This document shows positions 1-16,900 of a stretch of 64,000 nt of DNA, in pieces. Both the position numbers and the translations under genes were made by a program. Under the pieces are notes generated by a model. The model did no database searches and was not told the origin of the DNA. It saw only the letters and a program-made list of their open reading frames with translations. The stretch is from Chrysomallon squamiferum (lineage: Eukaryota; Mollusca; Gastropoda; Neomphalida; Peltospiridae), in NCBI GenBank assembly GCA_012295275.1, contig CM022679.1:8519669-8583668 (forward strand). Reading direction: 5' to 3'. The first letter of the stretch is position 1. Each line of letters starts with the position of its first letter.

Positions 1-6
<6 letters not shown>

Positions 7-52
<46 letters not shown>
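7..52. repeat. (GA)n microsatellite
   Basis: About 23 uninterrupted GA dinucleotides at the left edge of the window, 145 bases before the first start codon. It is one of several long GA/CT tracts in the window. Confidence 0.97.
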
Positions 53-56
<4 letters not shown>

Positions 57-196
57 AAATGTTTAATGGAATGTTAGTCTGGAAAAAAAACTGACGTCAT
101 CTATAATGACGTAACCGGAATACTGACCTAAAGAAAACAACGAAAGCTTAGCAGGACTTCTCATCAGAGTAAAGAAAACTGTTAGTAAATACAACA

Positions 197-2599
197 ATGG
201 CGTCGACTCTCTATAAACATGGAATACGACAGCAACATTCATCAAAGTTAATGCTGGCTAAACACAGTTCAAAGTCACTGATATTCACCAAACTCAGCAA
301 ATCCTCCGTTAGTTATGACTCCAAGACAGATCTAAAGCTCCTCAAAAGAAAATCTAGGAAACAAGTAACCAAAACAATTAACTTGATATCACCTGGAAGT
401 GCCATCTTCAAAGCGGTACGTAGCTTATAATGTTTTGTTTATGTGTTGTATTTTTATTTTTATTTCTATATCTTCATCATTTCGTAAAACTGAGACCGCC
501 ATGGATCATACGACATAACGAACGGCCTGTCACACCAGAATGAATCAACACAATAATTGTGAAAGTTCCATTCATGGAACCGAATGTGAAATCATTATAT
601 CATATACTGTATGTTCACTTGATTCGTAATAGACAATTTAAGAAAGTACATTTTTGGCGGGAAAATGTAAAGAAGCTTTTTTAAGTAATTTTATTTTTTT
701 CGCTAATTATTTTCTTAAGTAGTACATTTTGATCAACATAAGAATTCCTCTAACACATAATAAAGAAATTTTCGATAGAAATTGGACAATAAATATATCC
801 ATTTAGTGGCTATTTCCAGGAATATCTCCTATTTATTCCAGCATTAGATTACATTAAAAATTGGATTTCTTTGATCATTTGAGGGTCGTTCTGCACTTAA
901 GCCAGTTCGGACCTTCTGGACAACAATCATAATTTACATCTCACTTGATACCAATCCATTATAAGAAACATAACCATTAAAAAAAAAAAAACAACTACAG
1001 TCCTCACTAATTTGTTACTTTGTAGTTATAAAAATTACGTTTGAAATTTTATTTTTTGAAATCAGGATACGTCTTCGGACACTAAGCTCAACATACTGAA
1101 GACGACATTTGAGATGGCCAGCAAGGGAGGATCGCAAGGATTAAATCTGGAACAGTTTACGGAAGCCATACGAAGAACGAGTAACAGGTAGTAGTATCAT
1201 ACTAATTAACACAACAAATACAAAATATCGTGAAACAAGATATGCTTTTAAACTGAAGTAAATAAATATACATAGATTCTACCCTTGGCGTTACCGATGT
1301 AGCGATTAGCGATAAACATGTATCCTAACGTTGAACAAAGAACTGCCTGTCGTAAGCTGAGAAAATGCTTGATCGACTCTCGAAGTTTTTAAAACAAATA
1401 CTATTATCCAGTTGATTCATTTGTAATAGGCCATTTGCTTGTCAGAATTAAATAATAATAATAATAATAATAATAATGATGATGATGATGATGATGATGA
1501 TAATGATGACAATGATGATGATGATGATGGTGATGAAGATTAATTTTAATTAGTATTTTACAATCGCTATTTCATAACAATCATTTGTTTCACGTGGCTA
1601 GAGAAATGACTGATGAAGAAATAAAGCACAACTTCATGAAGATGGACGTGGACTGTGACGGCACAGTGGACTGGACGGAGTATGTCACATTTCAAATGTT
1701 CACGCGTCAAGTGAACGACCAGCTGATGCAGGTGATCCCCGAAAAACCTTTTGTCAACGAAATGAAACACGTTCAAGCGAGGACCCACGACGCGATTGTC
1801 AGCATCATCTTCTTCCCGCACATCCCGAAGCATTCCAACAGGTACGACCTTTGCGACGGCAAATACGCCTCGCTCACCAGAGACGGCATTGTAAGCTTCT
1901 GGACGCTGGAAATGAAGCACAAGATCAACTTCGGCGCCATCATGGACGACGACCGCATCAACAAACCCTGGTTCCTCGACATGACGTGCATGTACAACGT
2001 CAACATGCTCGCACTGACCACCACCGACAGAGAATTCATCTTCTTCGACATCACGCCCGAAGCGTTCTTGAAACGCTTCGTGATCACGGGACTGGAGAAC
2101 TGCGTCACTTCCATGGACTTCTGGATTGACCTCGTCCAGCGCAGGTTTGCGATCTTCATGTGGGGAGACACGCGCGGTAACATATTCGCGCTGTACTTCC
2201 AGGTGCTCAGGGGCGGCGGACTTTTCGCATCGACGAGCGACAAAAAGGACACGGCCAAAAGGGCGACCTTCTCGGAAATAATGCGCGGACTGGTGCCACA
2301 CATTAAGGCGTACAAGATGCCTCGAACTCACGAAGACTGGGTGTGCAAAATCAAATACGTGCCTCAGCTCAACGGCTTCATGTCGTGCTGCGAGAAGACA
2401 AACACGGCGCTGTACTTGGCTGACTTCATCAAAGACAGGACAGCTATCTACTTCAAAGTGCACAAAGGCATCACGTGTTTTGACTATTCCACGCAGATGA
2501 ACGTCATTGTGTCGGGTGGTCCAGACTATGTAGTTCGTTTGTGGAATCCCTACCTTACCCACAGAGCCATCGCCCTGCTTAAGGTAATAATCGTTCTGA

Positions 2600-2660
<61 letters not shown>

Positions 2661-3603
2661 GTAAAAGTAAGAGTAATAGTAGTAGTAGCAGTAGAAGAGT
2701 AGAGTGGCAGTAGAGGTAATGGTAGTAGTAGTAGTAGAAGTAATAGTAGTAGTATTAATGATGATGGTGATGATGATAATGATGATGATAATTATAATAA
2801 TGGATAAATCAATAAAATATTGGGCTTAAACTAATTTATTTTTACTATTCACAAACAATATATGAACATTAGAAAACGTTTTAATTATTTATTTAAAACA
2901 AAATCATTGGTATGTCCTTCGTGTTATATTTGTTATTTTAACAAGCAAATATTAGCTGCAGAACCAAAGTTAAAATCATTCGACTGAATAATTCATGCAT
3001 GTTTGTGAATGTCCGTGTATGTTTTCTTCAGTCCTGAAAACGAGTTCTACTTTTTCAACGTAAATACTACAGAAATCAAAAAAAAAATGCGATAATACTG
3101 TTTCTCAAACCTAAAACCTTACATTCTTCATTACATTCAATTCATTTTAAGGGTCACACGAGGCCTGTGACCTACGTTTTTGTGAACGACAGTCGACACC
3201 AAGTTGTCAGCATCGACAAAGAGAAAACAGTGAATGTCTTCGACCTCATAGATCAGAGCTGGGTTCAGCACATGAGTCACAGAAACATCAGGCTGGGGCC
3301 TTTCCCTCTCACGGGCGTTTTCTTCAACGAGAAACTCCAGCATCTCATCTTGGCCACCAACCATTTGGGACTGCTGGAGGAGAAGTACGAAGAAAAGCCC
3401 ACCGACGTCGTGTCTCACAAAAACCCTGTCGTGATCACGTTGTACAACAAAACTTTCAAATACCTTGTCACAGCGTGCGAAGGATCTGTGGTGAGCGTCT
3501 GGAATGTTACAGATGGTAATAAGTTTGATATATATATATATATATTTTTTTTTTTTCCGTTATGAACGGGTTTATTCAATGCCTCATGTTAAAATATTTT
3601 TAA

Positions 3604-3667
<64 letters not shown>

Positions 3668-6339
3668 GTAATAAATAATTTTAATACGAATGGAAGGACT
3701 GTTAAAACTTCGGTAAGTTTCATAAGTAATCATAATAATAAAAAACAAAAGTAATCTTCCAAAACCCAACAAATGGAAGGACTGTCCGAAACCATACGTT
3801 TACAAATATAAATTACCATTTCGTTTATTGTAATCTTTATTTATATATTACCATATTATCTAAAAAAGAAAAAACATTGCGCTTGAACGAGGGCAGCGAA
3901 ATATAATCAAACACACACTTCTGCCTTGAAATATGTTTACTAAAACTCTTTTCACATTTATTCCATTTTGCAAAGGTACGAAGGTGATGCAGTTTATAAA
4001 CGCGCACAGCTCAGTGAAAGATGGAATAGAGTCTCCAGTGGAAATCACTGCTATGGCGTTTGACAGTCAGGAGAAACGAGTGCTGACGGGTGCGCGCGAC
4101 GGTTCAGTGAAAATGTGGAACTTCAACAACGGCGCCTGCCTCCAGGAGCTGCACATCGCAGAAAAAACCCACGTCGTGGCCATCGTGTGCTCCCGGGACG
4201 AGATCTTTGTGACAGGCTGGAGCAGAAACATCAGCGTATTCTTGGACGGCGCTGGCGACGTCAGCAGGAAAACGTGGCCAACGCGACATAACGAAGACAT
4301 TCTTTGCATGATCTATAACAACCCCAAGTTCATAGCCACGAGCTCTTACGACGGCGACATAATACTGTGGCTTCGCGACACGGGCCAAGCAGTCTGTCGG
4401 TTTAATGCGCACGAAAGCGACGAGCCCATTGACCTGCTAAATACGTACAACACGGTGTCAACTCAGGCAAAGAAAGCCAGTTCGGTCAGAGACGACAGTT
4501 CTGCGTTCCTCGATGTCTATCCAGCCGCATCGGTAGCACGATCTTCTCCAATAAGTTATTCGGTCCTCGATATTGGCGGTCGACGACACTTCAGTCTTCA
4601 GCGGGCAAACACTCAAGAATCGCTGCACACTGAACTGCTGGCTGTCGCAGGCAGTGAGCTGGATAATAAACACGTCAGCTGGACGGCGCGACAAAGCCTT
4701 TTCTCGAGACGCGACAGTGGTGCGTCTAAGCAGACCAGCATGCTGTCGCGACAAAACAGCGTATCCTCGGAAAGACAAAACCTGGCGCTCGAACGCCGGC
4801 ACCTGTCCAAAGACAGCAGCAGAAAATTTGGCAGGTCCATTTTCGCCAAACTGTCGGACAGCGGCGAACGGGAAGAACATTTAGTCGTAGCGAAGAAGAA
4901 ACCCAAAGAATTCTGCGAACACCCGTTGCTATGGGCTCTGGACAGAAGTGCAATCGTTGACCAAGAAAGTGAGTATAATCCAAAGAAACAGTATCCGAGA
5001 GAGGAGTATGACGACTTGTGTAAACTCTATGAAGCTGCAGTCGATACGATTCTGTTTCTGGAGAGCCGCGACGCTATGGATAAAAAAACAGCGACGCTCA
5101 TAGCAGCTGGTTCCGAAGGATGGGTTAGAGCGTGGTCCATTCAAGGAGGCTTGTTAGGTCAGTTCAACGCTGGTCACAGGACTGGTAGTTCGATTACTCA
5201 TATGGTAACCGACGAGTCAAACAAATACCTCATTACTTCTGATTCCTTAGGATACGTGAAGGTCTGGGATTTGGTTAATTACTGTACCAGGAACAAAATG
5301 TCAGCCGATGAATTACAGCGACACAAAGAGAAAATGAAAAAAAAATTTGCTTTCCTGAGGATGCCCGTACATTTTTTCAAACACTTCGAAAATAAAATGA
5401 AAGCTGAAACTGTAAGGCCACCTCCAAAAACGAGCAAACCAGAAAAGAACCTCAAACGTCCATTTTTGTTGAATTCTTTCAAAGCACACAATACCGCTGT
5501 TAACCACATGAACATGGTGAATGAAAACTACATTATAACATGTAGCTCCGACCAGTCCGTCCGCATGTGGACCATATATGGCATCTACATAGGAACATTT
5601 GGTGAAAAATGGCGCATTAGTTTAGATCAAATAGATTCGTCGATGCTAACTCGGCCGGTGCCTATGGATTTGAGGAGAACTGGTTCCGCGCGAACTCTCT
5701 GGGTCCTTAACGGAGGAACATTACCTCACTGGCAAACCGCCTTTAAAGTAATCCGTCAGATCGGCTTCTTTCGACTTCTGCGAAAAGTGTGTTCCGGGAA
5801 GAAGGCAAAAGAAGAAGAGGAAGAAGACGAAGAAGAAAAAGAAGAAGAAGAAGAAGAAGAAGAAGCAGAAGCAGAAGAAGAAGAAGTAGAAGAAGAAAAA
5901 AAAGCGGAGGAAGAAACGTTTGAGGATACACGGAGGCAATCAGAAATGCCACGTGCCAGCTTCAGCAAAATTCTGGGCAGATCATACAAACGACAAATGA
6001 GACACAAACTTCCACCACATATTCCCAGACTTTTTGAGTCACCGTGTGCGGTAAGTGATGACGGGCATAACCTGTTTCTTACAGTTTTATAGTTTTTGAT
6101 CATTTTCAGCAATAATTACACATTTAAAGCGTATCTTTTTTTTTTTTTTTTTTTTTTTTTATACACTGTCGACCGATAGCCATTTTAAAAAAAAAAATTA
6201 TTTAATTATTTATTCTGACATTAGAAGATACTTTAAAACAAAATGATAAATCCATCCGTCACATGTCATCACATACAGTAAAATAGGTTTTCTTTTTCTT
6301 GCCTTAATTTTTTAATTATTTATTTTTTTTTTTATTTAT

Positions 6340-6417
<78 letters not shown>

Positions 6418-6754
6418 AATTCACGTTCTGTCTTATTCTAAAACGGTATTTTGTTTTCACCATTTTTATTTCCAGTTTGGTGTTTACCATACGTTGCCCT
6501 TCGTGGATTTGACGCCAGTAAATGTAAACCAAATACCAGACGTCATTGAAGAAATTAACGTTCGGCGTCTTGAATCACACTGCAGAAAAGACAAAGGCAG
6601 GGAGTGCCACGCCATTGCTAATGCCGAGAAAGTGTTTGTAAAATTTTCAATACAGAATCGGACACGATTTAAACAGGGCGAAAAAGATGACAGAATACTT
6701 GCTAAATACCCTACTGCGTATTCAGAAAATGTTCCAAAGCTGCCTCCAATTTAG
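197..6754 (+). CDS. EF-hand and WD40-repeat protein (WDR49/EFCAB8/WDY-like), six exons
   Basis: Exons 197-415, 1066-1187, 1602-2583, 3152-3515, 3976-6050 and 6476-6754 join in phase through GT-AG introns to 1346 residues ending in TAG. Exon 2 holds a degenerate EF-hand-like helix pair. Residues 129-140 form a canonical EF-hand loop (Asp129, Asp131, Asp133, Gly134, Asp137, Glu140), so Ca2+ binding is likely. After it come many WD-type repeats with the GG/D-x-x-V-x-x-W signature, for example DGSVKMWNF, DGDIILWL, EGWVRAWSI, LGYVKVWDL and DQSVRMWTI. The fifth exon adds a Ser/Arg-rich insert and a poly-Glu tract (5803-5925). One EF module followed by two propellers is typical of WDR49, WDR64, EFCAB8 and fly WDY, which are linked to cilia or sperm; a ciliary role here is inference. 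Exon 1 starts at the first in-frame ATG; a further 5' exon cannot be excluded. AATAAA signals lie at 6869-6878. Confidence 0.86.
1450..1542. repeat. (TAA)n then (GAT)n compound microsatellite
   Basis: In the second intron of the WD40 gene, about 12 TAA units pass directly into a run of GAT units with occasional substitutions. It sits 60 bases upstream of the exon 3 acceptor. Confidence 0.95.
2601..2800. repeat. (TAA)n followed by degenerate trinucleotide tract
   Basis: A pure TAA tract of about 20 units starts 18 bases after the exon 3 donor. It decays into TAG, GTA and GAT-like triplets over the next 140 bases. Confidence 0.93.
3602..3668. repeat. (TAA)n microsatellite
   Basis: About 22 TAA units in the fourth intron of the WD40 gene, the third long TAA tract inside this one gene. 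Confidence 0.95.
6344..6414. repeat. (CT)n microsatellite
   Basis: About 35 CT dinucleotides 62 bases upstream of the last WD40-gene acceptor. It may act as an extended pyrimidine tract for that splice site, though a nearer TTTATTTCCAG is present. Confidence 0.95.
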
Positions 6755-7641
6755 TCACAGTTATTAATTATTATATTATTAAAGAAGTTAAGATATTGTT
6801 TGTGAACAAGATTTGGATACCTTATCAAATGTGGTCATGAGTAATGGTGTTTTTTTTTAGGAAAAACAAATAAATAAAATATTTATTTTATATGAGTAAT
6901 AAATTCCTCTTTATATATCTGTTAGTGATTAACAGATTGCATTTTATTTCTCTTTCAATTTTACTACAGGTACCAGACCAGGTATCCAGGAATCCTGGGA
7001 ATGAGGAGAGGCCGACTTTCGTTGGACCAAGGCTTAAAATATAAAACAAACTATGAAAAGTAAAGAACAAAACTGTATTTTGCAGATAACATTTAATATC
7101 CTTTTAAAGCCATTTTTTCTGGAAGCCAGATAAATGATCTGGTACCTGTACTTTAACTGTTCCGATTATAATAACATCAAATCGAGTCCAAATATATAGA
7201 TATATATATATATATATATTCTAAATCTATATCTGTTCTATCTCTTTATTTGTGAATAGAAAACAGTTTTATTTTATAACAAATACAGAATAATATTGAC
7301 TATACCTGAATATAAACATTCAAAGTAATAAATAAATATTGACTGGTATTGCTGCCTGTGTAGTTACTGGATCCTGTTAAAAACGTAGAAGTTTCAACAA
7401 AACAGTCTAGATTAGTCATTACTTTTTTCTTCTTCTCACTTCATAATGCTGAAAGACATTTATAATTACTGTGACAAATAACATTTTGATATTTTAACAC
7501 AGTAATTAATGTCTCTCTCTCTCTCTATATATATATATTCTTGATAAAAAATCCAAAAACATGCTGTATATATTTTATTTATTTATTATTTTTTTTAATT
7601 TTTTTTTAAAATAGTTTATGATTGGCCAATCTGACACCAGA
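6755..7641. other. Tail-to-tail spacer between the WD40 gene and CRYM
   Basis: AT-rich sequence holding the 3' UTR of the WD40 gene, with AATAAA at 6869-6874 and again at 6873-6878, and the presumed CRYM 3' UTR. Short TA tracts lie at 7197-7220 and 7527-7540. No other coding signal seen. Confidence 0.7.
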
Positions 7642-13370
<5,729 letters not shown>

Positions 13371-13995
13371 CTTGTTTGATTACTATCAATATCATTAGTG
13401 GTATGACATTCAGCTGTCTACAGAGAACGCAGTTAACAACCAAAGAACCAGTGGGGCAGAAACGGTGCATCTCCTTTCTTTGGGCTTTTATTTTGTAATA
13501 CCTTAAATAGACTTAAAAATTAGTCTGAGTATAGAGGTTACTTGACACCCATGGTCATGCATTAGTGGCTGCACTATAACTAGTATGAGCATAATCAATT
13601 TAAATGTATTAAACAAACAAAATCATCTGAGTGTTCTTATTGACAATGTTCAGACTCATTCAGAGCTTGTAAGTTCAAAAGTAGTTTGTAATGCACATCT
13701 TTGTCCGCCGACGTTTAAACTGACATTATCTCAAGCTAATCACTGAATAATAAAAAGATAAATATTATAAGAAAATAGCTTATGCAATTCCGGAAATTGC
13801 GACAAATACATTCTATCAGTAGAATCACTTTCATTTGATAACAACCGATTTGACCAAACTGCACTACAAAAGCAGAAGGGTCCGTAACCTAAATAGGACA
13901 AAATTAAGAACGAGCTTAAAACTTCTTTTTATTATTACTATTACTGAACTTCAGATCACAAAAACAACAGACGAAAGTACAAAAGAAGACTAAGT
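13371..13995. promoter_or_regulatory. Shared divergent promoter region of CRYM and NUP85
   Basis: 625 bases separate the two start codons and hold both 5' ends. I see no TATA box at a convincing position on either side. The assignment rests on the head-to-head layout only. Confidence 0.5.
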
Positions 13996-16900
13996 ATGGC
14001 TGACGAGCGGGAAAGAGAATTTATGTTCCTGGTAATTTAGTAAATACGCTGTTAATTTTTTAGATGATACTGATAACATTTAAACGTTATTGTCTGCAAG
14101 CATTACCTATTCAAATATAAATGATTATATTAGTTTCATCTGTGTCACCATGCCATGTATCTTACATGTTATCGTTGATAATCTAAAATAAAAATCAAAT
14201 AGATTTAGATTCATTTTAAAACAGTTTAAGTTTTAAGTTGACTAGAGTAGTCAAAAATCATACGATGAGGCAGCAGGTAGTCTAAAGAGGTATACGAAAA
14301 GGTTAAGTAGCACGAACTTGTTAACTGAGACCATTTCTGCAATCACAATGTGATCGAGAATAATGTATTATTTTTTTATTACAAACTATTCAAAGAATAA
14401 AAGAACAAACATTGCGCATGATTTGCTCGTGTGCATTTAATGGTATTTTAAAAAAAAAAAAAAAAAATCTGTTTTAACATTTCCAGTTCAATTAAAAAAA
14501 TAAAAATAAAATAACGTGTAAGCAGTAAAATTACAATGTAGATTTACTTTCTAATTCAGAATGTGCCATGTAATAATGCAGAAACTATACATCCAGTATG
14601 GGGTCTCGGCAATCAGTTGTTTGTTTATCCAGGTGGAGCACCAAGAGCTACACATTCAGGTTTGACAAACAGTTTATATCATTTGAATTTTAAGTAAAAA
14701 CTGGAAGTCAAAAACCAGTGTTTTCATTTCTCATAAAAGTTACGTCTGTTTCATCTTTAACAATTGAACCAAAATATTAGTGGTATAATATGACTTCATT
14801 TGAATAAGAGCCTTTAGTTAGTAGCAAAGTACTTTTAACTTTTCCATTTTATTATATTTATAAAAAAAAATCAGTCATTTTCTTCAAATTTGTGTTGTTG
14901 AAAGAATAGGAATGTTTTAGAAACTATTTTTGCCTAAAGATGTACCCTGTTGCATTTTTTTAGAATTTCTTCTTTAAATAGGAGTAAGACTTTAAGTGAT
15001 AAAGAAACACTGCCTCAATGTCCATGTGCTTTTCCTCTTTACCTTTTTTTATTTTTCTATATTTATTTATTTTGTTTATAGTAAGGAATGATGATCCCCA
15101 CACTTCAGAAATTTCTGAAGTAAAATGGAGTGCAGATATGCATGGACAGATCACACGCAAGCTAGTCAATGAGTCGCACAGTGAGTATCAAGAGATGCTT
15201 TTGAAACATATTTACTTCATTTACACATACTTTAAAAACAACATATGATTCAGATTTATTGTGGAGCCTATAAAAGATTCAGATTTGTAATCTTATAACA
15301 GTAAATGTACTTCCATTTAGACAATAAAATGTTTAAAATATGCATATTTACTGTTTACATATAGCTCCAAGTAACTATAAAAGTATTTTTATAACAAAAC
15401 TGTAAACTGTTTTTCAGATATCTTTGTAATGTTGCAAGGACAGGCTGCAAGTCTTCCAGAAGCAACACTTCGTGCCCAGTAAGTAAAGTGACATTTCACA
15501 GTAAAACAGTCTTGAATTTGTTCTAGTTATGCAGTTACAATTTATTTTTATATTACACATTAATATAACATAAAATTATAGGTTCTAAAACATATTCAGT
15601 GTTTTCTTAATATACAAATTTTCCTAGTTGTTGAGCACCATTTTATGTTCAGTTAGAATTTATTTTCATATTACACATTAATATAACATTGATAATTTAG
15701 GTTAAAAAAAATTGTTCACCATTTTCTTGGTTCTGGAGGACCATTCAGTTAGAATTTATTTTTATATTATACATTAATGTAATTTAAAATAAAGCTTCTA
15801 AAAATGATTCACTATTTTCTTGGACATGGGCCTTCACTATATGTTCATTATGTGTGCCAGTGTATGATTGAGTGCTGTTTACAGCTGTTTATTAAATATA
15901 GATCACTGCTTGTTTATCACAGAACATGTTGAAGAAAAATAAGTTAGCATAGATGATAGTTTTTTGGCATTTGGTGCCAATATACCTCTTTTTTTTTTCT
16001 CCTATTTTTTTCATACTGTGCTGCAGGTGCTTATGGTTCAGTGTAACTGTTGCTTTTATCTTGGGGTGAAAATTATTTTCAAGCAATTTTGTGAAATGGC
16101 ATTCTAATCTGTTGAGTTTGTGTTTTCATTCAGATTGATAAAAGCCAGTAAACAGTACAGATCAGTGTTAAAGGCTTGTTGTTTGGAACTTCTCTCTCTT
16201 TTAGGTGAGTGAAGCATTCTTATCTTCCTTACATTTAAATACAATATTTTATTATTTCTTTAGTATACTGAATTAAGAGAAGTATCATACATTCAAGATT
16301 ATTATAACAGTTTTAGACATTTTCCTCAGATGTAAATTATCTTGTAAATTTATTGAAATAAATATTCTTAATTATGGAAATGTTTTTTTTATTTTTATTT
16401 TTTTTTATTTGCTCATTTATAATTTGAATTACCTTTTTTATTACTTTTTTTTTTTTGTAATTGTGGTTACAGAAAATACTATGGATGATATTGAACAGAG
16501 CTTGTATGAAGAACAGTTACAAATGTTTGAAATGATTCAGCTAATTTGGTATCTGTGTGAAATTCTCTTTATTGACATTGCCCCAGGTAACTGAACAATC
16601 AAATTTATTTATTATTTTTCTAATTATTTTAATTTAATTTTCTAACTTAATCTTTTGTAAGTATAATTGGTGTAAGACAGAGGATTTGTGGTAATGATTT
16701 TTCCAATATAGATCATTCAAAGAAAAAGTTCACCATCCCAGACAAATAATGAAATTGAAATATTTCTATATTTAATTAAATTTTCCATAAATGTTTTTTT
16801 TTTTTAATAATATATTTTTTTGCGTGTAATTTTGGCAAAATGCAAAATTGTGTTTTTAAATGACATTTTTGAAAAACTGTTCTTTCCATCAAAATGTTGA

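Noticed and set aside
1567-2562. Minus-strand open frame of 331 codons
   Set aside because: It is the mirror of the well-supported EF-hand/WD40 exon on the plus strand; GC-rich codons there suppress antisense stops. It has no family features and no splice context.
5721-6112. Minus-strand frames rich in Phe, Leu or Ser
   Set aside because: They are only the antisense readings of the (GAA)n poly-Glu tract.
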